11,095 nt of DNA from Alphaproteobacteria bacterium (GTDB lineage: Bacteria; Pseudomonadota; Alphaproteobacteria; RF32; CAG-239), in contig JAFVBT010000071.1 of the NCBI GenBank assembly GCA_017479785.1, positions 1 to 11,095 on the forward strand, in the 5' to 3' direction. The notes below the pieces were generated by a model that was given only the letters and a program-made list of their open reading frames with translations, was not told the origin of the DNA and did not search any database. The position numbers and the translations under genes are program-made. This document shows, piece by piece, positions 1 to 7,942 of this stretch. The stretch's first letter is position 1. Every line of letters starts with the position of its first letter.

Positions 1-41
1 CCTCATGTTCCGCTGCCTGCTTCTCAGCTCGCTTGCGTTCA
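1..41. repeat. 41-bp exact direct repeat, copy 1 (pairs with 3582-3622)
   Basis: Bases 1-41 are identical to 3582-3622 and diverge at the next base. Both copies encode the same ERKRAEKQAAEHE segment of two paralogous secreted proteins. Identity may extend left of the window. It indicates recent duplication or gene conversion between the two genes, and is a likely place for recombination or assembly breaks. Confidence 0.9.
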
Positions 42-1456
42 GCTGCCGAAACTGCGTAATTTCCTACGGCCTTTATATTTTGTTGCAAATATGAATTGTG
101 AGCTAAATCATTTCCAATTTGGAAGATATTTTTATCATTCTGTATGCCGTGCTGTACGGTTTTTGCCGCTGTTGCCGCAGCTTGACCGCCATAGCTTATC
201 ATTCCGGCCAATTCATTGGCTTTCATAGCACTGTCGCTGCTCGGATCTTTTCCGATTGTTGTGCTCATTATACCTGCACCGGCACCGGCTGCCGCTGTTG
301 ACAGCGCCCCCATATAATCTCCGTTTTGAATGGCATATGCGGCTCCACCCGCATAGCCGGCAGTGCTTGTAAAAATATCCCCAAGCACATGATTGCCCTG
401 TATACCGATAATATTACCGGCACCCTTACCGGCCGCTGACAAAGCTGCCCCCCAATCTCCGGTTTGCAGACCGTGAAATACACCAACGGAAGATTGAATA
501 CCGATTGCAATACTGCTCAAATTTTTAAGCGCAATATTTTCTCCCGCAAAACCGGCTGTTGTGCCCAATGCTCCGATAATATTGCCGGATTTTACATTTT
601 TCGTAACGTTCTTTGCGGTATTTTTAATCTTTCTCAAAGTTGCCAAAGAACCGCCTTCAGCCACGTCTTCTTCGGCAATTCCCAAAACTTCAATCGCATT
701 ATCCGTCGGCAAAAGTGTAATTTCGGACTGTGCCATCAAATCATTATACTCAGCCATTGCCGCAATAATATTCACCCATCGATGATTGCTTGTACGATTA
801 AGTTGCTTATAACAATCAATTACTGTCGGCAAATCACTCATAGACCCATTACATTGGTCTTCCGGATTAGGGCTTTTGCCGGAATCGTCTCCGTTAACAT
901 CTTCTGTCGGATTTTGCTTAATTTTATCTTGTAGGTTGTATCTATTTACCAGTGCGTTGGCAAACATTCTGGCGGCATTTTCCACGCGCAAATTATTGTT
1001 TCTGATATTCAATGCAACAGCTTCCTGAATATCGTTTTCATCACTTGTTTGCTTTAAATATTTTGCTGCTAAATTTCCTTCCAACGCAACCGTAACAACA
1101 TCCCCGAATTTTAAGTTTTCCTTTATCCCCGGGATTGTGAAACCATCCATTCTTGTATTAAGAAAATATATGCCTGTTTGTGCCAACTGATTAACCAATG
1201 AGCCCACATACATCATCGCCTGAGATTTTAAGTATGCCCAAGCATACGAACGCAGATTTTTTAGATTTTCTCTGGCGCGGCTGACTTCCTGCAGAATATG
1301 TTGAGATAGCTCATAATACTTTATGACTTTATTAACACTTTCTTGTGCTTCTACATACAGAAGTTTTATATTACGCAAAATCTGGTTATCCGCGCGTGCC
1401 GAACACGGAAATAAAATACATATTCCTATGAATATTATCAGTATTTTCCTTTTCAT
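1..1456 (-). CDS. Large secreted T4SS-associated protein, VirB5-position paralog (3' end cut by window edge)
   Basis: Partial gene: 485 codons are visible from the ATG at 1456, and the frame is open to the left edge. The start has AAGGAG 8 nt upstream. Residues 1-22 form a Sec signal peptide (basic start, hydrophobic core, SARA before the predicted cut). Residues 23-100 are predicted helical, with the heptad-like character of VirB5/TrbJ N-termini; this resemblance is an inference from pattern, not a firm family match. A hydrophilic stretch with two cysteines (C202, C215) follows. From about 290 the protein is Gly/Ala-rich with repeated GD(Y/W)xGA-like units (G291, G333, G379). Residues 358-485 align with residues 253-368 of the protein at 3268-4686, ending in the same ERKRAEKQAAEHE. 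It lies 70 nt after the 582-residue gene and is probably in the same operon. I do not recognise a specific function; a membrane-interacting or surface T4SS component is plausible. Confidence 0.8.
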   Translation of the reverse strand, partial: MKRKILIIFIGICILFPCSARADNQILRNIKLLYVEAQESVNKVIKYYELSQHILQEVSRARENLKNLRSYAWAYLKSQAMMYVGSLVNQLAQTGIYFLNTRMDGFTIPGIKENLKFGDVVTVALEGNLAAKYLKQTSDENDIQEAVALNIRNNNLRVENAARMFANALVNRYNLQDKIKQNPTEDVNGDDSGKSPNPEDQCNGSMSDLPTVIDCYKQLNRTSNHRWVNIIAAMAEYNDLMAQSEITLLPTDNAIEVLGIAEEDVAEGGSLATLRKIKNTAKNVTKNVKSGNIIGALGTTAGFAGENIALKNLSSIAIGIQSSVGVFHGLQTGDWGAALSAAGKGAGNIIGIQGNHVLGDIFTSTAGYAGGAAYAIQNGDYMGALSTAAAGAGAGIMSTTIGKDPSSDSAMKANELAGMISYGGQAAATAAKTVQHGIQNDKNIFQIGNDLAHNSYLQQNIKAVGNYAVSAAERKRAEKQAAEHE

Positions 1457-1526
1457 TTCCGTCTCCTTTTTTTCTGTCCGTATTTTCTTGGCATATTGCC
1501 ATTTTTGTTCTAGGTATTATTTGCGA

Positions 1527-3275
1527 TTATTTATCCCTATTCCGCTTGCTTCCGGCCTTAGATTTCCTCCAATCTAAACCTTTCATATCCGGCAATTCTG
1601 GACTCTGGATACTGCCGTTCTCTGCCGCTACCTCTTGCCAATATTTTTCTCGTTCCACTGCATCTGCTTCAGTTCCCTTTTCTATTTCAACTGCTTGTTC
1701 TCTCACGCGTTCCGCATCTTGATATATTCCTCTTATCTTCTCATCGTACTCTGCTTGTTGTTCCGGTGTTGTATAAGTGTATTCATCAACTTCTTCATCA
1801 ATGTCGGAATCTGCCGGACGATACGAAACTTGAATATTCTCTTCACTCTGGTTATTAGGGTATATATTGTTCCAGATTAAAGGCTGTTTTTGTTCTCCAC
1901 CGTTCCATGGTGCAGAATACTGCGTAGAATCCGCTGTTGCTTGAGCATTAGACGTTGGAGTAACAATAACTTCATTTAGTACACGTCCTTTGTACGTTCT
2001 GTTATCTTCTTCATCAATGTTGGAATCTGCCGGACGATATGGGACTTGGACATTCTCATTACTCTGGTTATTAGGGTACAAATTATTCCAGGTTAAAGGC
2101 TGTTCTTGTGCCCCTCCGTTCCATGGTGTCGGGTATTGTGTGGCGACAGAAGAAACGGCTTGTGCCTTTTCTATAGCGTCCATTTCTTCAAGTTGACGCT
2201 TAGTATTGGCAATCTCTTCAGCTGTTATGTCCGGTGTGTCCAAAAATTTGAGTGCACCTTGTTTTATTCTATCAAATCTATCTTTATTTTGCGCAAATTC
2301 TTCGGCGCTCATTTGCTTAAATTGTTCAATCGGAGATGTTGCTACAACATTAGCATTTTCCAGAACCCCGCCATCTAGATCTTCTTCCTCGTTAGTATAA
2401 GTTTTATCTCCATACCCCAATGTAGCTTCCGTACTTACATTAAGCTGGGCATCTTGACCTTTGCTCGGAGAGTTATCTTTTATAATGTTATTGGCAGCTT
2501 GCGCCTCGGCTTCTTCTCTGATTTCCTCATCAATAATGGAAGGGTCAACAAAGCGCATCCCCTGCACCACTTGCCAAAATAAGGTTGTTACCGACAGTTC
2601 ACGTAACCGGTTGATAACATCTGTAGACAGTGATGTCGTATAGCTGATACCGGCTCCGTCTTCATGAATGGTTTCCGTTTGCGCTGTTTTTTCCGCAGTT
2701 TTATTGGCAACATCATCGTAATTTGCCGTGCTTGCGCCTTTGGCAACAGCTTCCGACATCATTTTCATCAATACTCTTAAAAGCAAATTGTTATAGTCGT
2801 TCAAGCCTTCTTCCCGTGCCGCCGCATTTCGGCTGTTCATAGCTGCGATATATTTTTGAATACATCTATCCATCTTTGTCGGATCTGCCAAAAATTCCTC
2901 GGCATTTGTTTTACAATATATTGCCATAATATTCGGCACAATTTCTTTGCCGTTATACAAACCGCTGTAATTTACGTCTTTAGCCTCTGCATCTGCACTT
3001 TTTGCCGTATCTTGCACAGCTTTCTGAGCTCCTGCTTCTGCACTTTTCGCTTTTTCATTTACAGCCGGATCTAATTTTGCACCGGTTAAATTGGCTGTGG
3101 AATCCGTGCCGGTTTGTACCTTTGTACCGGAAGCATCTTTTACCGTTGTTTTATAATTTATATCAGCAGCCCGTGCATATTCGGCCGTCAATACGGATAC
3201 ACAAAATACCAAAGAAGCAATCACCAATTTTTTTATGGAGAGTGTCTTAATTTTATTGTTTCTTAAATTAATCAT
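1527..3275 (-). CDS. Secreted 582-residue T4SS-associated protein with a tandem repeat
   Basis: The start at 3275 is preferred over an in-frame ATG at 3305 because GAGGAG lies about 8 nt upstream of it and the upstream start would add ten residues before the signal peptide. It overlaps the preceding gene's stop by 8 nt, so translation is probably coupled. The signal peptide spans residues 1-36 (hydrophobic core, ARA before the cut). The middle region (about 110-250) is predicted helical and holds two cysteines, C121 and C138, 17 apart, which could form a disulfide in the periplasm. The C-terminal half is acidic and low-complexity, with two copies of a Trp/Pro/Asn-rich unit at about 379-423 and 451-495 (PWNGG, QPLxWNN, YPNNQS, RPADS). 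The tail from 565 is basic. No known family is recognised. The position after virB4 suggests a T4SS surface, channel or adhesin role; this is inference. Confidence 0.85.
   Translation of the reverse strand: MINLRNNKIKTLSIKKLVIASLVFCVSVLTAEYARAADINYKTTVKDASGTKVQTGTDSTANLTGAKLDPAVNEKAKSAEAGAQKAVQDTAKSADAEAKDVNYSGLYNGKEIVPNIMAIYCKTNAEEFLADPTKMDRCIQKYIAAMNSRNAAAREEGLNDYNNLLLRVLMKMMSEAVAKGASTANYDDVANKTAEKTAQTETIHEDGAGISYTTSLSTDVINRLRELSVTTLFWQVVQGMRFVDPSIIDEEIREEAEAQAANNIIKDNSPSKGQDAQLNVSTEATLGYGDKTYTNEEEDLDGGVLENANVVATSPIEQFKQMSAEEFAQNKDRFDRIKQGALKFLDTPDITAEEIANTKRQLEEMDAIEKAQAVSSVATQYPTPWNGGAQEQPLTWNNLYPNNQSNENVQVPYRPADSNIDEEDNRTYKGRVLNEVIVTPTSNAQATADSTQYSAPWNGGEQKQPLIWNNIYPNNQSEENIQVSYRPADSDIDEEVDEYTYTTPEQQAEYDEKIRGIYQDAERVREQAVEIEKGTEADAVEREKYWQEVAAENGSIQSPELPDMKGLDWRKSKAGSKRNRDK
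1791..1922 (-). repeat. Intragenic tandem repeat, copy 2 (period 216 bp with 2007-2138)
   Basis: This stretch encodes residues near 451-495 of the 582-residue protein and aligns without gaps to 2007-2138, offset exactly 216 bp (72 codons). Long identical runs remain at the DNA level, such as the segments encoding RPADS and YPNNQS. The duplication is in frame and fairly recent. Confidence 0.9.
2007..2138 (-). repeat. Intragenic tandem repeat, copy 1
   Basis: Encodes residues near 379-423 of the 582-residue protein. It is the partner of 1791-1922. The 84 bp between copies encodes a Thr/Ala/Val-rich linker. Conserved positions are W385, W396, P401, N402, N403, Y413, R414 and P415, suggesting a small repeated fold or binding motif. 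Confidence 0.9.
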
Positions 3276-4686
3276 TGTTCTGCTCCTCTTGTTGTGCTTT
3301 ATCAAGATTATTTTGCGTGTTTGCAGCTTGCGGTTGCGTTGCCTGCGGTTGCGTCATCGGTTTGCCTGTCTGCACTTCTTCTATTGCCTTTAACGCATAC
3401 AAAGCCTTCTGAGCATCTGTTCTTTGCTCATCCGTTGCCATCGGTGCATCCGCTTGTTTTTGCAACTCTTGTTTCAGTGTTTCAATCTTTTCTTTATTGG
3501 AATTATATTCATCTTTGGACATATTCGCATATTTTTGAACTTCCTTATTATCCGAAAGCGATATAGCCTGCTGCAAATATACCTCATGTTCCGCTGCCTG
3601 CTTCTCAGCTCGCTTGCGTTCATAAGATGATACCGCATAATTTCCCGTGTTAATTGCACCTTGCTGTACATAAGGATTTGTAGCCAACTGTGCCCCTATC
3701 TGAAGAACGTTGGCCCCGCGTTGTACACCATGCTGTACGGTTTGCGCCGCCGCGCCAACCGCCTGACCGGCATTTGTAACTATTCCGGCAGTTGTACCTT
3801 TGCCGCCGGTTGCAAACCCTGCTCCTGCCGCGGTTGCTGCCGTTGTCGCTGCCCCTATATAATCTCCACTTTGAACTGCACGCGTTGCACCGCCGAGATA
3901 GCCTGCCGTATTCGTTAAAATATCGCCGGCTACCTGATTTTTTGTTCTCTTTTTGCCGATGACATTGCCGTTTTCATCTTTGATAAGTTCCCTTTCTCCC
4001 GAGGCTAAAACGCCGCCAACTCCTGATGCCGCTGATGAAACCATACCGGCAACGTCGCCGTATTGCGCTGCCATTGCCCCTGTACGAACCGCTGAAGTTA
4101 CCTGTTTATTTTCCTTCAGCCAATTATACGCATTTGCAACCATAGATTTCTTACGCGATGTATCCGCTTCAGCGACCTTTCCTTTTTTCTTTGCCTTGTC
4201 TTCCGCTTTTTTTGCTTTCGCAGCTGCTTTTTGCTTTTGTTTTTCTTCGTATGCGCTTTGCCGTTTGGCAATTTCTCTTTGCTTAGCCTCAGCAATTTCC
4301 CTCTTAGATGCGCCCTCCCGACGTGCTTTTTTCGCTGCTTTATTTGCGGCAATACCATCCTGAACATTGCGTAAATCAGATTGTGCCATTGAATGCAGTG
4401 TTTTTATATTATTACCGAATCGGTCAAATTCGCCGCTTTCAATCATACCGAACAAATCACTCACGGCCGCACCGAAACCGCCGTGCTGAATTTCTTTAAC
4501 AATGTGCATAATTCGCATTGCGGTTCCTTGCACTTCCTGAACCATTATCATATATGTTTGAACTTGCGTCATAACGCCTTTAATATCCATTGTCGGCAAC
4601 GGAAATGCATTTACCCGACCGGCAAGACCGATTATCACCAGCATTGTACTCACTGCCACACTTATTTTTTGCTTGTATGCTTTCAT
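3268..4686 (-). CDS. Secreted 472-residue T4SS-associated protein in the virB5 position
   Basis: The start at 4686 has GGGAGG about 6 nt upstream and its own candidate promoter. Residues 1-27 are a Sec signal peptide (hydrophobic core, VNA before the predicted cut). Residues 30-110 are helical and could correspond to a VirB5/TrbJ-like N-terminal domain, based on position after virB4 and helical pattern only. Residues 115-182 are extremely Lys/Ala/Arg-rich and likely a long basic helix. Residues 205-345 are Gly/Ala-rich with GD-containing units (GDVAGM at 210, GDYIGA at 274). Residues 253-368 are paralogous to the C-terminal part of the gene at 1-1456. The C-terminus is hydrophilic and Gln/Asn-rich. 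It is about twice the usual size of VirB5 (roughly 220 residues). Function not established; a minor pilus, adhesin or inner-membrane-contacting channel component are possibilities. Confidence 0.85.
   Translation of the reverse strand: MKAYKQKISVAVSTMLVIIGLAGRVNAFPLPTMDIKGVMTQVQTYMIMVQEVQGTAMRIMHIVKEIQHGGFGAAVSDLFGMIESGEFDRFGNNIKTLHSMAQSDLRNVQDGIAANKAAKKARREGASKREIAEAKQREIAKRQSAYEEKQKQKAAAKAKKAEDKAKKKGKVAEADTSRKKSMVANAYNWLKENKQVTSAVRTGAMAAQYGDVAGMVSSAASGVGGVLASGERELIKDENGNVIGKKRTKNQVAGDILTNTAGYLGGATRAVQSGDYIGAATTAATAAGAGFATGGKGTTAGIVTNAGQAVGAAAQTVQHGVQRGANVLQIGAQLATNPYVQQGAINTGNYAVSSYERKRAEKQAAEHEVYLQQAISLSDNKEVQKYANMSKDEYNSNKEKIETLKQELQKQADAPMATDEQRTDAQKALYALKAIEEVQTGKPMTQPQATQPQAANTQNNLDKAQQEEQNND
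3582..3622. repeat. 41-bp exact direct repeat, copy 2 (pairs with 1-41)
   Basis: Identical base for base to 1-41. It lies at the end of the Gly/Ala-rich module of the 472-residue protein (residues about 356-368), where the two paralogs are most similar. Confidence 0.9.
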
Positions 4687-4711
4687 GATAACCTCCCTGC
4701 AATAATACTTT

Positions 4712-4740
4712 ATTATATCCTACTCTATTTCGCCGGTAAA
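4712..4740 (-). promoter_or_regulatory. Candidate sigma-70 promoter inside the T4SS operon
   Basis: On the minus strand TTTACC (4740-4735) and a perfect TATAAT (4717-4712) are separated by 17 bp, matching 4 of 6 and 6 of 6 consensus positions. It lies in the 74-bp gap between virB4 and the 472-residue gene, the largest gap in the operon, and would start transcription about 20 nt before the GGGAGG ribosome binding site. It could express the three large secreted proteins separately from the upstream genes. Predicted by motif only. Confidence 0.45.
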
Positions 4741-4760
4741 AAAAATACTTTTTTAAAAAC

Positions 4761-7190
4761 CTATGCAATATTTAAATATTTTGTAACAAAACCGTCTTCT
4801 CCGTATTCTTGAATCAACTGCTGTACCAAAAGAACGTTCTTACGACCGGAATTGTAAATTCTTAAATATTTGCCCAGCCCGCCGAGATTAACGTCCAGAA
4901 TAACCGATTCGCCGGTCACCGGTCTTGACAGCAATATGGCATACGGAAAATCTCGGTAACTTTTACCGAAAATGAAATCCATTTCCGACTGTGTCAAATT
5001 CCAGTTAGCATAATCTTCCGGCTGTGCTTGCGGATTGCGGAAGAAAATAACGGTTTGGCATTGGCCGCGAATAACTTCGCCGACATCCAATTTATCAATA
5101 ATATTAGGCTGTTGGAAAGCACACAAATATGCCTGACGCTTTTTACGTCCTTCTTGTAAACCGATAATAAAGTAATCTCGGAACATCGGGTGTTTTAACA
5201 TCGGCGCCGTTTCATCAATCATAATCAATGACGGCACACCGGTTTCGCCGGTTTCCGATTGAATTCGGTGCATTATGTAGCTGATTACCGCCGGTGCCAG
5301 ATTTTCATCTTCAAAAATATGCGTAAAGTCAAATGCCATAAAGCGACGACTCTTTAAATCCAAACTATCGTTCTGTCCGTTAAAAATCGCGCCGTATTGG
5401 TCAGGATTTACCCAACGATAAAGTTCGCGACGCATGTTGCCGGTTGGAGAAAAACAGCTTTTATACAAGTTTTTCAAAAGTCTTTCTTCCGGTTTCAGAT
5501 AATCAAACGAAGTTGTTACGGCACGTGCCACCTCTCTATCGGCCAACGCATCATCAACCATCGTAATTGACTTCAGCCAACGACGTAAAAACGCTCTGTT
5601 TTCACTGGTATTGGCGCAGTCAAACGGATTAAGAGAAACGTTTTTCTCATCACCGTCAAAACCAACATAAGCCCCATGAATGGCGCGTGTGAAAATTTGC
5701 GCACCCAAATGGCGGTCAAAGAAGAACACGCGCAAATCGCTATGTCTCATAGCCTGTCCGGCCAAAAACGTCAACAATGTTGTTTTACCTTGACCGGTCG
5801 GACCGATAATACAACAGTGTGCCACCGCAGAATCTTCAGGGCTGACATGGAATTGGAAACGATATGCCGAACCGGACATTGTGCGGAAAACAGAAATTGC
5901 ACCTTTGCCCCAGTCGCTTTTTCCAAAGCCCTCCGGCGGTCTGTCCATCGTAATCGCCATAGCAATCACGCGGGATAAGTAGCGATATGTCCGCGGATAG
6001 GTATCATATGTCGGAAATTGAGTAAAGAACACGGCTTGTGCCACCCAGCCTTCTCTGATTGGAGTTACGCCGAACGAACGGCAAATTCTTTGAACTTCCG
6101 ATTCGCCGAAATCTATTTCTTCTTTTGATGCCCCTTTTAAGATGATTGACATAGAATATTCGCACAATGATTGATAATTGTTATCACTGTCGTCAATGCT
6201 TGCCAGTGCCTGACTATATTGCTGAACAACACCCGGCGAAAAACTGGTGGTCATTGCCATACGTTGTTGTTGCATCAAAAGAGCTCGTGCCTGTGAACGG
6301 AATAAAGGCCGAATATTGTGGAGAATAATCAGCTCACAATCAATGGCATTTAAGGAATAAATCATACTTTCATCCATGGCCTCGCCGCTTGAACGAATCC
6401 CCATAATCACTTCGTAAACGTGCTTTTCGCCGGAAAAGAAATCAATGATTCCTTCTTCTTTGGTAAAATGGATATGATCTGCAGTCAACATTTCGCACAA
6501 ACGTGCACCTTCCGTATCGCGAACTTTTGCCACCGGCTTTGTTACCGGACTGCAAAGCTGCGAAAACAAATAAAACGGGCTGTCCTCGGCCGGACTGGTA
6601 TCTGTTTCATACATCGGGCTGACACCATATTCTCCCAAGGTGGAAAGCAAGCTCTGCGATGCATAGTTCAAATCTTTCAGCGCATCTTTGCGGTCAATCA
6701 CCGAGAGAATAATGTAGTGTTTGTTCAAATAGACCCTATCCATATTGGCAAACCATATCTTGGAAATTGTTTCCAAAATCGGCACACCGAAATCGCGTTT
6801 TTCAGCTTCCAACGTGTCTCTTTCACGGGTTGTAATTACGCGGCAGATAATTTGCATATTTGCCATATCGTCAATCCATGACTTTCGCGCTTCCATCATG
6901 GAATAAACTTTTTCCGCCGTAGCAGAAGACAAATCAACACCATCAAGCCTGAACACGCGCGCATACGAATTATTGCGGCACTGAATGGTCACACCGTCGG
7001 ACATAAGTTTTTGAAACGGCAAAAAATCGGAAACGCGAGACTCTCGCGGCTGAGGTAGCACCCAATTACCGAATCGGGTGGCCAGTAAAATGGCGAAAGA
7101 GGCCGCGGCAATAATACCTATAACGGCCACAATAACCTCTATATTATTTAATCCTTGCACAAATATGCTGAAAAAATCGTATTCATTCAT
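4761..7190 (-). CDS. virB4: VirB4-family T4SS ATPase
   Basis: VirB4 is the inner-membrane/cytoplasmic ATPase that energises pilus assembly and substrate transfer in type IV secretion. The 809 residues match the usual VirB4 length. A transmembrane segment lies at about 16-38, followed by the long N-terminal CagE/TrbE/VirB domain. The C-terminal ATPase has Walker A GPTGQGKT at 463-470, Walker B SLIMIDE at 654-660, and the downstream GLQEGRKK (677-684) and QQ (693-694) motifs typical of the family. The start overlaps the virB3-like stop (ATGA), with a weak ribosome binding site, so translational coupling is likely. A second ATG four codons in is possible. All key residues are present and the gene looks intact. 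TrbE is the closest alternative name; the adjacent VirB3 and pilins support a P-type system. Confidence 0.94.
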   Translation of the reverse strand: MNEYDFFSIFVQGLNNIEVIVAVIGIIAAASFAILLATRFGNWVLPQPRESRVSDFLPFQKLMSDGVTIQCRNNSYARVFRLDGVDLSSATAEKVYSMMEARKSWIDDMANMQIICRVITTRERDTLEAEKRDFGVPILETISKIWFANMDRVYLNKHYIILSVIDRKDALKDLNYASQSLLSTLGEYGVSPMYETDTSPAEDSPFYLFSQLCSPVTKPVAKVRDTEGARLCEMLTADHIHFTKEEGIIDFFSGEKHVYEVIMGIRSSGEAMDESMIYSLNAIDCELIILHNIRPLFRSQARALLMQQQRMAMTTSFSPGVVQQYSQALASIDDSDNNYQSLCEYSMSIILKGASKEEIDFGESEVQRICRSFGVTPIREGWVAQAVFFTQFPTYDTYPRTYRYLSRVIAMAITMDRPPEGFGKSDWGKGAISVFRTMSGSAYRFQFHVSPEDSAVAHCCIIGPTGQGKTTLLTFLAGQAMRHSDLRVFFFDRHLGAQIFTRAIHGAYVGFDGDEKNVSLNPFDCANTSENRAFLRRWLKSITMVDDALADREVARAVTTSFDYLKPEERLLKNLYKSCFSPTGNMRRELYRWVNPDQYGAIFNGQNDSLDLKSRRFMAFDFTHIFEDENLAPAVISYIMHRIQSETGETGVPSLIMIDETAPMLKHPMFRDYFIIGLQEGRKKRQAYLCAFQQPNIIDKLDVGEVIRGQCQTVIFFRNPQAQPEDYANWNLTQSEMDFIFGKSYRDFPYAILLSRPVTGESVILDVNLGGLGKYLRIYNSGRKNVLLVQQLIQEYGEDGFVTKYLNIA

Positions 7191-7477
7191 GGCGCAAACT
7201 TATTCCCCGTAACATGATAGAGATTGGTTGTCCGCATATGCGTTTGTCCGTAAGCTTGGAACATTGTCGACAAATGCGGTTCTTTAAATCCGGCAGTACA
7301 CAGAGCTGCGTGCGATAAGATAATAAAAAAAACAAACGTCAGCGGATTCATATTACCCATACCGATAGCCATAAACATAACCGGAAACTGTATACCCAAG
7401 TTAATAATGGCCGGTACCATCGGTGCCCAAAGAACTTTCGGTGGTGCGGCAACGGCTTTCAAAATTTCTTCCCTCAT
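7187..7477 (-). CDS. virB3: VirB3-like T4SS inner-membrane protein
   Basis: VirB3/TrbD proteins are small inner-membrane partners of VirB4, and some genomes fuse the two. This 96-residue protein has the family's layout: a short N-terminus with a PP-containing approach to the membrane, two hydrophobic segments (about 20-40 and 44-63), and a C-terminal soluble tail beginning GFKEPHLSTMF. It is directly upstream of virB4 and overlaps both neighbours by 4 nt (ATGA). GGAGG lies about 8 nt upstream of the start. The call rests on size, topology and gene order more than on invariant residues. Confidence 0.8.
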   Translation of the reverse strand: MREEILKAVAAPPKVLWAPMVPAIINLGIQFPVMFMAIGMGNMNPLTFVFFIILSHAALCTAGFKEPHLSTMFQAYGQTHMRTTNLYHVTGNKFAP

Positions 7478-7917
7478 CTTCTTATCCTCCGAACTTCGGC
7501 AAGTGTCGCTGCGGCAATATCCGTATCAAAAATTTGTTTATTCCCCATTGCCGTAATTGCAGCATAAACATCATGTGCCGGAACAACGCGCAATGTTTTA
7601 ACATTTGCCGTATTTTTTTCCACCATTTCCAGCAAGCTGTCCAATTCTTTTTCCTGCTTGCTGAGCTGACTGTTTCTGATTAGCTGGTCAACATCTGCTG
7701 TACCGGCGTATGAACTATCGCCTTGTCTTTCAAGCAATTGATTAATTTCTTTGAATTTTTTGATATAAGTATCACCCTCGGCCTGCATTTTAAAAAGATT
7801 GGTGTTTTGGTCACCGGCAGACATTTGAGCCTCATCGGCATTTGTTTCATCCACATATGCAAATGCCTGTGCTGTTTGTAAAAAGCATAATGTCAATATC
7901 CAAAACAATAATCTCAT
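7474..7917 (-). CDS. Small secreted T4SS-associated protein of unknown function
   Basis: A 147-residue protein whose signal peptide spans residues 1-18 or 1-20 (hydrophobic LLFWILTL core, AQA or AFA before the cut). The mature part is hydrophilic and predicted helical, with coiled-coil-like stretches around 45-65 and 82-102, and a basic C-terminus ending RRIRR. There are no cysteines in the mature part. It sits between the last pilin gene and virB3, a position empty in canonical virB operons (virB2-virB3-virB4). AGGTG lies upstream of the start, and its stop overlaps the virB3 start (ATGA). I do not recognise a family. A periplasmic pilus-assembly factor or pilin chaperone would fit the position, but this is inference. 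Confidence 0.8.
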   Translation of the reverse strand: MRLLFWILTLCFLQTAQAFAYVDETNADEAQMSAGDQNTNLFKMQAEGDTYIKKFKEINQLLERQGDSSYAGTADVDQLIRNSQLSKQEKELDSLLEMVEKNTANVKTLRVVPAHDVYAAITAMGNKQIFDTDIAAATLAEVRRIRR

Positions 7918-7942
7918 ATAAAATCACCTATCGGTTGTTTGA

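Noticed and set aside
464..934. Plus-strand 156-codon open frame
   Set aside because: It lies antisense to the partial secreted-protein gene at 1-1456, which has a signal peptide, a good ribosome binding site and a paralog. The plus-strand frame is Cys/Asn-rich and reads like a shadow.
3276..3305. Upstream start (3305) for the 582-residue protein
   Set aside because: It would lie upstream of the GAGGAG site that fits the 3275 start, and adds hydrophilic residues before the signal peptide.
3953..4363. Plus-strand 136-codon frame rich in Ala, Ser and Phe
   Set aside because: It is the complement of the Lys/Ala-rich region of the 472-residue protein. Composition is explained by the opposite strand.
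4116..4367. Minus-strand 83-codon Lys/Arg-rich frame in another phase
   Set aside because: Overlaps the 472-residue gene out of frame. Its basic character is a by-product of AAR-rich codons in the real frame.
6420..6881. Plus-strand 153-codon open frame
   Set aside because: Antisense to the N-terminal domain of virB4, which is certain. No ribosome binding site or protein-like features.
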